64,000 nt of DNA, from contig NZ_CP149926.1 of the NCBI RefSeq assembly GCF_037949285.1, positions 2,273,501-2,337,500 on the forward strand, in the 5' to 3' direction. The position numbers and the translations under genes were made by a program. This stretch comes from Thioclava sp. GXIMD4216. Its GTDB lineage: Bacteria; Pseudomonadota; Alphaproteobacteria; Rhodobacterales; Rhodobacteraceae. The notes under the pieces were generated by a model. The model was given only the letters and a program-made list of their open reading frames with translations, was not told the DNA's origin and made no database searches. Shown here piece by piece: positions 16,765 through 25,287 of this stretch. Numbering within the stretch: the stretch's first letter is position 1; each line of letters opens with the position of its first letter.

Positions 16765-17781
16765 CTACTCCGCCAGACATCCCTGCCGGATGACCTGCCG
16801 CACCCAATCCAGCTTTTCAGAGACCTTCGGGGTGAGGATGAAGGGATAGAAGCTGGGATGGCCCAGACTGTCATTCAGCGCGTTCAGCGCCAGTGACAGC
16901 GCGATCCAGGCCGAGACCAGATCCTCCATCGCGATCCCCAGCAACCAGAACAGGATATCGCGCGGGGCCTCGGGCGCGGCCAGTTCGTGCCCTGCAGGCA
17001 TCAGCCCGTAACACAGCGCGGTTTCCAGCCCGTCGAGGATATGCAGCAGGTTTGCCCAGCTTTCGGCGAAATCCTCATATGGATGGGCGGTGGCATATTC
17101 GGACACGAAGGCCTGCTCCCACCCTGCGGGCGCGGGCTGCGCGTAATGGCGCTCCAGCGCCTGCCCGTAATCTTCGCGCTCATCACCGAACAACGCACGG
17201 CACGCCGCCAGACGGTCGGGAAAGGGCTTCACCAGCACCTCCCAGAACGCATGCCCCGATTCGTGGCGCAAATGCCCGATCAGGGTGCGATAGGGCTCGC
17301 CCATTTCCGCACGGGTCGCGGCGCGATACTCATCATCGGCCTCGGCGATATTGAGCGTGATATCGCCGTCGGCATGCCCCATCACCACCGCTTCGCCCGC
17401 ATCCGGCGCTTTGAACAGAAAACGCGGGCGCGGCCCCGCGCTGTCGGTCAGGGGCAGATCCAGCAGGACAGCCATCCGCATCAGATTGCGCTTGGCCGCT
17501 TCGAACTCGGCCCAGCGCTGCAGATTGCCCTCCACTGAAAGATCGGGGATCACCGTCGTATGCCGACAGGACAGGCACAGCCCTCCCTGCGCACCCTCCT
17601 GCGCATCGGCCACCCAGTTACAGCCGATACGCGCACGGTTTTCACAAGCCGGCAGGCCTTCCGCCCGCAAATCCAGAAAGCCGCGTCCGGGCTCGAACAC
17701 GAGTTCCGTCCCGCAGGACAGACAGGTGTCATTGCCGAAATAGACTTCGGCGCGACAGGACGGGCAGTGATAACGCATCAT
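16765..17781 (-). CDS. Putative zinc-binding metallopeptidase with N-terminal zinc ribbons
   Basis: A 338-residue protein of the putative zinc-binding metallopeptidase family (Peptidase_Mx type). Eight cysteines in four pairs (C6/C9, C20/C23, C46/C54, C69/C72) form two zinc ribbons. The catalytic HExxH is HESGH (173-177), with a glutamate in EDFAESWANLLH as probable third ligand. The protein is soluble. The substrate is unknown. The ATG at 17781 has GGAGGG eight bases upstream; a longer frame up to 17874 lacks support. It is convergent with the ClpP-like gene. Confidence 0.8.
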   Translation of the reverse strand: MMRYHCPSCRAEVYFGNDTCLSCGTELVFEPGRGFLDLRAEGLPACENRARIGCNWVADAQEGAQGGLCLSCRHTTVIPDLSVEGNLQRWAEFEAAKRNLMRMAVLLDLPLTDSAGPRPRFLFKAPDAGEAVVMGHADGDITLNIAEADDEYRAATRAEMGEPYRTLIGHLRHESGHAFWEVLVKPFPDRLAACRALFGDEREDYGQALERHYAQPAPAGWEQAFVSEYATAHPYEDFAESWANLLHILDGLETALCYGLMPAGHELAAPEAPRDILFWLLGIAMEDLVSAWIALSLALNALNDSLGHPSFYPFILTPKVSEKLDWVRQVIRQGCLAE

Positions 17782-18140
17782 GGGCAGACCCTCCGCAACC
17801 GCCCGAAACCTACGCGAAACCTGTGCGGGCGGGCCTGTGATATTCTCCCCACAAATGGCGCAAGCCAGCGCCAAGACAACCTTGGCCGCGCGAGAACTTT
17901 ATTTCTGCACCGAGGGAACCTTCACGGCCATGACAGGTTAGCCCGATTGGTATGCATGAACCGAAATCTTCAGCCGATAGGCCACGAACAACGAGGGAAA
18001 AAATCTTTGAGTTATGTCTTTTGACATAGTTGGGATGCGGCACCTGTGCCAAGGGGGACGAGGCGCATGATTTGTGCCCTCTCATTCTTTATAAGTTTCG
18101 CTATACCCGCGCGTAACAAGTTCACTCTTACTGCGAAAGC
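17782..18140. other. Divergent intergenic region upstream of the phytochrome operon
   Basis: A 359-base gap carrying the promoters for the metallopeptidase (leftward) and for bphO-bphP (rightward). It is AT-richer near 17990-18035. It holds a short dyad (see 18013-18028) overlapping a TTGACA hexamer, and a minor TGGCG/CGCCA hairpin near 17855. No small gene or tRNA was seen. Confidence 0.5.
18013..18028. promoter_or_regulatory. Dyad TATGTC-TTTT-GACATA upstream of bphO
   Basis: Six-base inverted arms around a TTTT spacer, 112 bases before the heme oxygenase start. The right half overlaps TTGACA (18021-18026), a perfect -35 hexamer on plus; no convincing -10 follows at 17 bases. It could be an operator overlapping the promoter. 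It does not match the PpsR spacing (TGT-N12-ACA). Confidence 0.35.
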
Positions 18141-18812
18141 ATGTTGCCATTGACCCATTCCCCCGCCGCGCCAGAGACGGCCAGTTCCGGTGCACAAACC
18201 CTGCGCGATGCCCTGCGGCAGCGTCTTACACCTGCCCATGATGCCTTGGACCGCGCGTTCTCGGCGCTCGATCTCGGGATCGATGCCGATTATGCGGTCT
18301 TCCTGCGCGCGCATCGTCAGGCTCTGGGCCGGATGCAGGCCGCAACCGATACGGATCCTGCACCGGAGCAAATGGCGGGCTCGGCGCTGATCCGCAGGCT
18401 GCTGGCGGCGCTGGAGGCCGATCTGGCGCCTTTCACGGGTCATGCCCTTTGTGGCGACGCGCCTCAAAGCCAGAACACGGCCCCGCTGCGCCTGCATCCG
18501 CTGGCCCGAGACTATGTGCTATTCGGGTCGCGGCTGGGCACACAGGTGCTGGCCCGCCGCCGTCGCGAGGCCCTTGTACAACAGGGCCGCGACGCGGTGC
18601 CAAGCCAGTATCTGGAACATGTTTTCGACCCCCGTCTTTGGCAAAACTACGTTCATCAAACGTCTCAAATTTCGGTAGAAAATCCTCAAACCGAGAGTAT
18701 TATCGCAGATGCCGAACAGTGCTTCGAATGGTTCGCCCTTGCCCTGTCTCAGCATCTCTCGTCCCCTGCTGCACCGATGCATCCCCATCGGGCAGAGAAA
18801 GCACCTTTATGA
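18141..18812 (+). CDS. bphO: Biliverdin-producing heme oxygenase
   Basis: A 223-residue cytoplasmic heme oxygenase-like protein. The proximal heme ligand is H33 in RLTPAHDALDRAF, and GSRLGTQVLARR matches the distal-helix glycine region. It opens heme to biliverdin, CO and iron. The stop overlaps the start of the bacteriophytochrome by four bases (ATGA), so it very probably supplies the chromophore for that sensor. The tail after about 190 is poorly conserved. The start at 18141 has only a weak ribosome binding site. Confidence 0.85.
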   Translation: MLPLTHSPAAPETASSGAQTLRDALRQRLTPAHDALDRAFSALDLGIDADYAVFLRAHRQALGRMQAATDTDPAPEQMAGSALIRRLLAALEADLAPFTGHALCGDAPQSQNTAPLRLHPLARDYVLFGSRLGTQVLARRRREALVQQGRDAVPSQYLEHVFDPRLWQNYVHQTSQISVENPQTESIIADAEQCFEWFALALSQHLSSPAAPMHPHRAEKAPL

Positions 18813-21391
18813 CCCAGATGCCGGACTATTCCGCCTTGACCCAAACGGATCTTACAAATTGCGACCGCGAACCGATCCACCAGCTCGGGCGCGTCCAAAG
18901 CTGGGCCTGCCTGATTGCGCTGAGCCATGACTGGATCGTGCAGCATCATTCGGCCAATGCCGCGCGCATGCTGGGCCTTGCTGCCGAAGACCTGCTGGGG
19001 CTGCCGCTGGCCGATCTGCTGCCGGTGCAGACCAAGCAACTGATCCGTGCCCATCTGACGCGGCTCAGCCTCGACCAGCAAACGGTGCGTCTTTTCGGCT
19101 TGGAAATCGGGCGGCGCGGTGTGCTTTTTGACGTAGCGGCCCATGCCTATAAGCATGGGTTCATTCTGGAATTCGAAATCAAGAAAAGCCACAACCATGC
19201 CAGTGATCTGGCCGTGGTGCAGCCGCTGATCCAGAAGCTGTCGACGATGCGCGATGTGCCGCAGATGGCGAGTTCTGCCGCCGAAAGCCTGCGTCGCCTG
19301 ACGGGGTTTGCGCGGGTGATGGTCTACCAGTTCTCGCCCGATGGCTCCGGCAAGGTGATCGCCGAGGCGCTTGCCCCCGGCATGAGTGGCTATCTGGGGC
19401 TGCGCTTTCCGGGGTCCGACATCCCCAAACAGGCGCGCGCCCTTTATAAACGCTCGCTTCTACGGCTGATCGGCAATGTCGATGATGCGGGCTCCGAGAT
19501 CTTACCGGCGCAAAACCCGATGGGGGAGCCACTGGACCTGTCGCTTTCCGTATCGCGCTCGGTTTCGCCGATCCATCTGGAATATCTGCGCAATATGGGC
19601 GTTCAGGCCTCGATGTCGGTGTCCATCCTCAATCAGGGGGAATTGTGGGGGCTGATTGCCTGCCACCATCCCGAACCGCTGATCATGGATTACGAAAAGC
19701 GCACCTCGGTCGAACTTTTCGGCCAGCTTTTCGCCTACGAGCTGGCCCGCGCCGAGACGATGATCGAAAATGAATCGGCCCTGCGCGCGCAAGAGACCCA
19801 TAACCGGATCATGGCGCTGGTTTCGGCCACCAGCGAGTGGGCCGAGAATTTCAGCGATATCGCCCGCCAGATCGAGGATCTGATCCAGTTCGACGGGATC
19901 GCGCTTTACAGTGACGGCAAGCTGCTGACACAGGGCACCACCCCGACCGAAGAACAGTTCTACCGCCTTGCACGCTATCTCAACACCGCTTCGGGATCGC
20001 GGGTCTATGCGACCGACCATCTGTCCAAAGGCTTTCCCGAGGCCGCGACCTATCAGGAAGACTGCGCCGGCCTGCTGGCGCTGCCGATCTCGCGCCGTCC
20101 GCGCGACTATCTGGTGCTGTTCCGCCGCGAGATCGCGAAATCGGTGACATGGGCGGGCAACCCCGAGAAACCGGTCGAGCATGGTCCCAATGGCGACCGC
20201 CTGAGCCCGCGCAAATCTTTCGAGGCGTGGCGCGAGGAGGTGCATGGCCACTGTGCGCCTTGGGCGGCGGGCGAGTTGCGGGCCGCCGAGGCCCTGCGCG
20301 GCACCTTGCTGGAAGTGGTGCTCAAGCTGACCGATCAGGCCGAGAAAGAGCGCAAACAGGCGCAGGAACGGCAGGCATTGCTGATTTCCGAGCTGAACCA
20401 CCGTGTGCGCAATATCCTCAATCTCATCCGCTCGATCATGAAACAGTCCAGCAGCGGCGCCGAGACATTGAGCGAATTCACCGTGGCACTGGACGGGCGC
20501 ATCAACGCGCTGGCGCGCGCCCATGACCAGCTGACCCGCGACCAGTTCGCGCCGATCCCGCTGGCCGAGCTGATCGAGGTCGAGGCCAATGCCTTCGGGC
20601 TGGGCAACAAGAGCCGTCTGGATTTCACGGGCCAGAATATCGTCATCACGGCAGAGGCGTTCACGCCCTTGGCGCTGGTCTTCCACGAACTGGTGACCAA
20701 TTCGGTGAAATACGGGGCCCTGCATGCGCCCAGCGGACGGGTCGAGATCGGCATTACCGAAGAGCCCGATGGCACATGGACGATCGACTGGCACGAGCGG
20801 GGCGGACCGGTGGTGCGTGCACCCACGCGTCGCGGCTTCGGCTCGACCGTGATCGAGAAGACCATCCCGCATGAGCTGAAAGGCGCCGCCGAGGTGCGTT
20901 ACAACTCGGCCGGCGTCGAGGCGCGCTTCTCATTACCGGCCAATATTGTTATCACTCATCGCCCGTTTGATGGAAATCCAGAGATCAATATGCAAGACGA
21001 AACCTCTCCTGCCAGTGGCGAACCTTGGGTTGGTGGTCCGGCTCTTGTGCTGGAAGATACGATGATCGTTGCGCTGGATCTGGCAGGAATGCTGGAGGAC
21101 ATGGGCGCGGACGAGGTGCGCACGGCGGCCTCCGTAGCCGAGGCGCTGTCGATCCTGAAGGACGGGTTCGTGCCGAAGCTTGCCGTGCTGGATGTCAATC
21201 TGGGCGAGGAAACCTCGTTGCCGGTGGCCGAACATCTCGCCGCGCAGGGGGTCCCTATCGTGCTGGCTTCCGGCTATGATGCGAACGAAGCCGGCATTGA
21301 CGCCTATCCCGAGGCCGAGCTGATGCGCAAACCCTATACCACAGGGGATCTGTCGGATGTGCTGACCAAGATGGGCTTTTTGCGGAACTGA
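18809..21391 (+). CDS. bphP: Bacteriophytochrome hybrid histidine kinase (PAS-GAF-PHY-HWE kinase-REC)
   Basis: An 860-residue red/far-red light sensor. The biliverdin-binding cysteine is C18 in TNCDREPIH. The PAS domain is followed by GAF with FPGSDIPKQARALY, then PHY ending in the tongue motif LSPRKSFEAWREEVHG. The kinase is of the HWE type: H-box SELNHRVRN with H531, N-box FHELVTNSVKYGAL and WHERGGP. A C-terminal receiver has the phospho-acceptor D795 (AVLDVNLG). It starts at 18809 inside the end of bphO. Light would alter phosphorylation of its own receiver or of a separate regulator not in the window. Confidence 0.92.
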   Translation: MTQMPDYSALTQTDLTNCDREPIHQLGRVQSWACLIALSHDWIVQHHSANAARMLGLAAEDLLGLPLADLLPVQTKQLIRAHLTRLSLDQQTVRLFGLEIGRRGVLFDVAAHAYKHGFILEFEIKKSHNHASDLAVVQPLIQKLSTMRDVPQMASSAAESLRRLTGFARVMVYQFSPDGSGKVIAEALAPGMSGYLGLRFPGSDIPKQARALYKRSLLRLIGNVDDAGSEILPAQNPMGEPLDLSLSVSRSVSPIHLEYLRNMGVQASMSVSILNQGELWGLIACHHPEPLIMDYEKRTSVELFGQLFAYELARAETMIENESALRAQETHNRIMALVSATSEWAENFSDIARQIEDLIQFDGIALYSDGKLLTQGTTPTEEQFYRLARYLNTASGSRVYATDHLSKGFPEAATYQEDCAGLLALPISRRPRDYLVLFRREIAKSVTWAGNPEKPVEHGPNGDRLSPRKSFEAWREEVHGHCAPWAAGELRAAEALRGTLLEVVLKLTDQAEKERKQAQERQALLISELNHRVRNILNLIRSIMKQSSSGAETLSEFTVALDGRINALARAHDQLTRDQFAPIPLAELIEVEANAFGLGNKSRLDFTGQNIVITAEAFTPLALVFHELVTNSVKYGALHAPSGRVEIGITEEPDGTWTIDWHERGGPVVRAPTRRGFGSTVIEKTIPHELKGAAEVRYNSAGVEARFSLPANIVITHRPFDGNPEINMQDETSPASGEPWVGGPALVLEDTMIVALDLAGMLEDMGADEVRTAASVAEALSILKDGFVPKLAVLDVNLGEETSLPVAEHLAAQGVPIVLASGYDANEAGIDAYPEAELMRKPYTTGDLSDVLTKMGFLRN

Positions 21392-21494
21392 CCCTGCCCT
21401 TGCCTCCGCCGCTCCCGTGCATGTAACGGCGGGGCGGTGACAGAACCCTGCGGCGCCCTATTGCGCGGGCGCCGGACCACCCTATCTGCTAGGC

Positions 21495-23909
21495 ATGACA
21501 GCCCAGATCCCCCCTCCGCCAGAACCGGCCCTGCCCCCCAAGCTGCAACGCTGGTTTACAGATCAGGGCTGGGTGCCCCATCCCCACCAGTTGGAAATGT
21601 TGCGCCAGCCGGGCGACACGCTGCTGATCGCGCCCACGGGCGGGGGCAAGACGCTTGCGGGCTTTCTGCCCAGCCTTGCCGATCTGCTAAAGGGCACCAA
21701 AGGCGGGCTTCATACGCTTTATGTCTCCCCGCTCAAGGCGCTGAGTGCCGATATCGCGCGGGCGCTGACCGCCCCTGTGACCGGATTGGGGTTGCAGATC
21801 CGCATCGAGGACCGCACCGGCGACACCAAGGCCACCACCCGCAGACGGCAGCGCGTGGACCCGCCCGACATCCTGTTGACCACACCGGAATCGCTGGCGC
21901 TGCTGCTGTCCTATCCCGAAGCCCCCAAAATTTTCGCCGGTGTGAAACGGGTGATCCTCGACGAGATCCACGCCTTGGCCGAAAGCCGCCGTGGGGACCA
22001 GCTTATGCTGGGGCTGGCGCGGCTGCGCGTCCTTTCGCCCGCGCTGACCGTCACCGGCTTGTCGGCCACGGTGGAAGACCCCGAGGGGCTGGCCCGCTTT
22101 ATGGGCGGGGCGCATATCCTGCAGGCCGATCCCGGACCGCCCCCCGATATTGCCATGCTGGCCACCACCGATCCGCCACCGTGGGCGGGCGGCGGCGGGC
22201 GCTATGCGGTGCGCGATGTGATGGCCGCCATTCGCGAGGCCCGCCTGACGCTGGTGTTTCTGAACACCCGCGCGCAGGCCGAGCTGTTCTTTCAGGCGCT
22301 CTGGGAGGTCAATGACACCAACGAGCCGATCGGGCTGCATCACGGCTCGCTGGCGCGTGAGGCCCGCCAGAAGGTCGAGGCGGCGATGGTGGCAGGCCGC
22401 CTGCGCGCCGTGGTCTGCACCGGCTCGCTGGATCTGGGGCTGGATTGGGGCGATGTCGATCTGGTCATTCAGGTGGGTGCGCCCAAGAATGTCAAACGTC
22501 TGGTGCAACGGATCGGGCGGGCCAATCACCGCTATGACACACCCTCGCGCGCGCGTATCGTCGCCGCCAACCGCTTTGAGGAGATCGAATGTGCCGCAGC
22601 CCTCGAGGCCGTGCGCGCGCATGATCTGGATGGCGACCCACGCGGCCCCGGCCCTCTGGATGTGCTGTGCCAGCATATCCTGCTGACCGCCTGCGCAGGC
22701 CCGTTTTCGGCAGAGGCGCTTTATACCGAAATCCAGCGGGCGGGCCCCTATACCGGTCTCTCGCAAGAGGATTTCGACGCCTGTCTGAACTACTGCGCCA
22801 CGGGCGGTTACGCGCTGCGGGCCTATGACCGCTGGCAGCGCCTGATGCAGCGGCAGGGGGTGTGGCAGCTGCGCGACCCCCGTGCGGCGCGGGATCTGCG
22901 GATGAATATCGGCACCATCGTCGATAGCGAGACCCTGAAGGTGCGGATGAAAGCGCGGCGGGGCGGCGCGCCTTTGGGCGAGGTCGAGGAAGCCTTTGCC
23001 GCCACCCTCTCGCCCGGAGATACCTTCCTGATTGGCGGTCAGGTGGTGCGCTATGAGGGGCTGCATGATCTGGTGGTCGAGGTCAGCCCCGCCCGCGGGC
23101 GCGACCCGAAGATCGCGGTCTATTCCGGCACCAAGCTGGCCACCTCGACCCAGCTTTCCCACCGCGTCGAGGCGCTGATCGCGGACCCTGCCCGCTGGCA
23201 GGCCCTGCCCCCCCATTGCCGCGACTGGCTGGACCGGCAGGGTCGCCTTTCCGGCCTGCCGCAGCCGCGCGTCCTGCTGGTCGAGACCTTCCCCCGCAAG
23301 GACCGCCACTATACCTGCATCTACGGCTTTGCGGGGCGCAATGCCCATCAGACGCTGGGCCTTCTGGTCACCAAACGGATGGAGGATCTGGGTCTGGGGC
23401 CTTTGGGCTTTACCGCCACCGATTATGCGGTTCTGATCTGGTCGGTCGCTCCGGTGCACCATCCCGCCAGCCTGCTGGAACCTGCGGGACTGCGCATGGG
23501 CTTTGCCGACTGGCTGGGGCAGAATGCGGTGATGAAGCGCGCCTTCCGCACGGTGGCCACCATTGCGGGCCTGATCCAGCGCACCCTGCCCGGCGGACGG
23601 CGCTCTGGCAAACAGGCGGTTTTCAGCTCGGATATTCTGTATGACACCCTGCGTCGGCACGACCCGCAGCATCTCATGTTAAGGATGACCCAAGACGAAG
23701 CGCAGCGGGGGCTTGTGGATTTTGGCCGGATCGAGGACATGTTGCAGGCCCATGAGCGGATCGCCTATCACCCGCTGGCGCATGTGTCCCCCCTGGCCGC
23801 GCCACTTCTGCTGGAGGCCGGACGGGTTGCGATCCGTGGCGGTTCGGGCGAAATGCGTCTGATGGAACAGGAAGCCGAGCGGTTGATGAAAGAGGCAGGT
23901 CTGACATGA
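21495..23909 (+). CDS. Ligase-associated DNA damage response DEXH-box helicase (Lhr-Core)
   Basis: An 804-residue superfamily 2 DNA helicase. Walker A is APTGGGKT (46-53), motif II is DEIH in VILDEIHALAES, motif III is GLSATVED and motif VI is QRIGRANHR. The C-terminal winged-helix and Lhr-core domain follow. It is the helicase member of the four-gene set with ATP-dependent ligase, MBL exonuclease and PdeM, implicated in repair of DNA damage. The stop overlaps pdeM by ATGA. Confidence 0.92.
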   Translation: MTAQIPPPPEPALPPKLQRWFTDQGWVPHPHQLEMLRQPGDTLLIAPTGGGKTLAGFLPSLADLLKGTKGGLHTLYVSPLKALSADIARALTAPVTGLGLQIRIEDRTGDTKATTRRRQRVDPPDILLTTPESLALLLSYPEAPKIFAGVKRVILDEIHALAESRRGDQLMLGLARLRVLSPALTVTGLSATVEDPEGLARFMGGAHILQADPGPPPDIAMLATTDPPPWAGGGGRYAVRDVMAAIREARLTLVFLNTRAQAELFFQALWEVNDTNEPIGLHHGSLAREARQKVEAAMVAGRLRAVVCTGSLDLGLDWGDVDLVIQVGAPKNVKRLVQRIGRANHRYDTPSRARIVAANRFEEIECAAALEAVRAHDLDGDPRGPGPLDVLCQHILLTACAGPFSAEALYTEIQRAGPYTGLSQEDFDACLNYCATGGYALRAYDRWQRLMQRQGVWQLRDPRAARDLRMNIGTIVDSETLKVRMKARRGGAPLGEVEEAFAATLSPGDTFLIGGQVVRYEGLHDLVVEVSPARGRDPKIAVYSGTKLATSTQLSHRVEALIADPARWQALPPHCRDWLDRQGRLSGLPQPRVLLVETFPRKDRHYTCIYGFAGRNAHQTLGLLVTKRMEDLGLGPLGFTATDYAVLIWSVAPVHHPASLLEPAGLRMGFADWLGQNAVMKRAFRTVATIAGLIQRTLPGGRRSGKQAVFSSDILYDTLRRHDPQHLMLRMTQDEAQRGLVDFGRIEDMLQAHERIAYHPLAHVSPLAAPLLLEAGRVAIRGGSGEMRLMEQEAERLMKEAGLT

Positions 23910-24712
23910 CGGACGGGATGTCGAGCATACTCCCCGATTTCGACGAGAAGCTGGTCACGGCGCCCGTGCGCTTTGCGGGCCATAGTTTCATGGTGCTGTC
24001 CACAGGGGCGCTTTACTGGCCCGAACGGCGCACCCTGATTTTGGGGGATCTGCATTTCGGCAAGGCCGAGCGCGTGGCGCGGCGGGGCGGCGCGCTGCTG
24101 CCCCCTTTCGGGGATCTCGACACTCTGGCCCGCCTTGATGCCACGCTGTTTTTCACCAAACCCGCCTGCGTGGTCTCGCTGGGGGATGCGTTTGACGATG
24201 ATGAGGCGGGGCGGTCTCTGGCGCGTTCGGTCAAGGCGCGGCTGGCGGCGATTGCCAAGGTCTCTGACTGGATCTGGATCACCGGCAACCATGATCCGGG
24301 CCAGCATGACCTGCCCGGAGATATCATGCCCGAGCTGCGCTTCGGCAACCTGACCTTCCGGCACAAGGCCGGACGGGGGCCGGATATCTCGGGGCATTTC
24401 CACCCCAAGACCCGTATCGCGGGGCGTGCCGCCCGTGCACTTCTGGTGGGCGAAACCCACATGGTCCTGCCCGCTTTCGGCACCTTCACCGGCGGGTTGG
24501 AGATGGACCACCCCGAACTGGCCCGCCTGACCGGCGGCGGCATTGCCTATGCGATGGGGCGCAAGATCCTGCGGGTGCCGATCCCTGCGCTGCCTGCGGA
24601 TACGGAACCTGCGGATGAGGTGCCTGCGGCGGCGGCCGACACCACCGCCCATCTGCCCGACCCCGACCCCGACCCCGCGCCAGATGCCGAGCGGACAGAA
24701 GGCCAGCCCTAA
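23906..24712 (+). CDS. pdeM: Ligase-associated DNA damage response endonuclease PdeM
   Basis: A 268-residue metallophosphoesterase. Metal-binding motifs appear in order: GDLHFGK (about 50), SLGDAFDD (about 93), ITGNHDPG (about 130) and GHFHPK (about 164). It lacks a signal peptide, so it acts in the cytoplasm, probably as a nuclease. The last 35 residues are an Asp/Pro-rich tail (DPDPDPAPD) not needed for the fold. It is coupled to the helicase gene by an ATGA overlap. Convergent with the DinB-family gene. Confidence 0.88.
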   Translation: MTDGMSSILPDFDEKLVTAPVRFAGHSFMVLSTGALYWPERRTLILGDLHFGKAERVARRGGALLPPFGDLDTLARLDATLFFTKPACVVSLGDAFDDDEAGRSLARSVKARLAAIAKVSDWIWITGNHDPGQHDLPGDIMPELRFGNLTFRHKAGRGPDISGHFHPKTRIAGRAARALLVGETHMVLPAFGTFTGGLEMDHPELARLTGGGIAYAMGRKILRVPIPALPADTEPADEVPAAAADTTAHLPDPDPDPAPDAERTEGQP

Positions 24713-24733
24713 CGCGCGCCCCTTTGGCGCGTT
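24711..24733. terminator. Hairpin at the pdeM / DinB-family convergence
   Basis: AACGCGC and GCGCGTT form a perfect seven-base stem around a nine-base loop, overlapping the pdeM stop. No U tract follows on either strand beyond two T, so it is only a possible weak bidirectional terminator. Confidence 0.35.
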
Positions 24734-24746
24734 CTATCTACAGGCC

Positions 24747-25247
24747 CTACTCCGGCATGAAGGCCAGATCGGTCACGCCCGAATTGACACCTGCCATCGA
24801 CAACATGGCATGGATCTGGCCACGGTGATGGGTCTGATGGTTGAAGATATGCGCCAGCACCTGCGCATGCGGTCTGACCATATCGCGCCCCAATGCGCCG
24901 GAATACCATGACAGCGTGCCAGAGAACCACGTCTCGTCCAGCCCCTCGACCCAGTCGAAAATCTGCTGGTCAAGTGCCTGACGGTCGCTCTGGAAGAGGT
25001 CCCAATCGTGGATCAGGCCGGTGCTTTCGGGAAGGCCCAGCCCCAAGGGCGCCCCCACCCCGAAGCGCGCCAGCCATGTCTGGTCGGCCCAATAGAGATG
25101 CGAGAATGTCGCCTCGATCGATTTGAAGAAAGTGCCGAAATCGCGCTGTCTTTCGCGCATGGGCAACTGGTTGGCCGCCGAAATCATCGCGTTGTTCTGC
25201 CAGCTATTATAGCGCGCCATACGCAAGGCACTGGTTTTCTCGGACAT
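24747..25247 (-). CDS. DinB family protein
   Basis: A 166-residue four-helix-bundle protein of the DinB/YfiT-like superfamily. Metal-ligand candidates are H in EATFSHLYWAD (about 50) and the pair in FNHQTHHRGQIHAML (about 141), the usual three-histidine site. Many members are damage-inducible or thiol-dependent transferases; no function is proven for this one. It sits between the two halves of the Lhr-Core repair set, on the strand of the ligase gene. AAGGGGGG precedes the ATG at 25247. Confidence 0.87.
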   Translation of the reverse strand: MSEKTSALRMARYNSWQNNAMISAANQLPMRERQRDFGTFFKSIEATFSHLYWADQTWLARFGVGAPLGLGLPESTGLIHDWDLFQSDRQALDQQIFDWVEGLDETWFSGTLSWYSGALGRDMVRPHAQVLAHIFNHQTHHRGQIHAMLSMAGVNSGVTDLAFMPE

Positions 25248-25287
25248 TGCATTCCCCCCTTTGCTACCGGACCGAAAGGTATCGGCA

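Noticed and set aside
17917..17942. GGAAC with GTTA 17 bases on, as an EcfG-type promoter
   Set aside because: The -10 half does not match CGTT, so the match is no better than chance.
19502..20872. Minus-strand frame of about 450 codons opposite bphP
   Set aside because: Shadow of the phytochrome gene; low-complexity composition and no ribosome binding site.
21687..23672. Minus-strand frame of about 660 codons opposite the helicase gene
   Set aside because: Covers conserved helicase motifs on the other strand; no recognisable domain.
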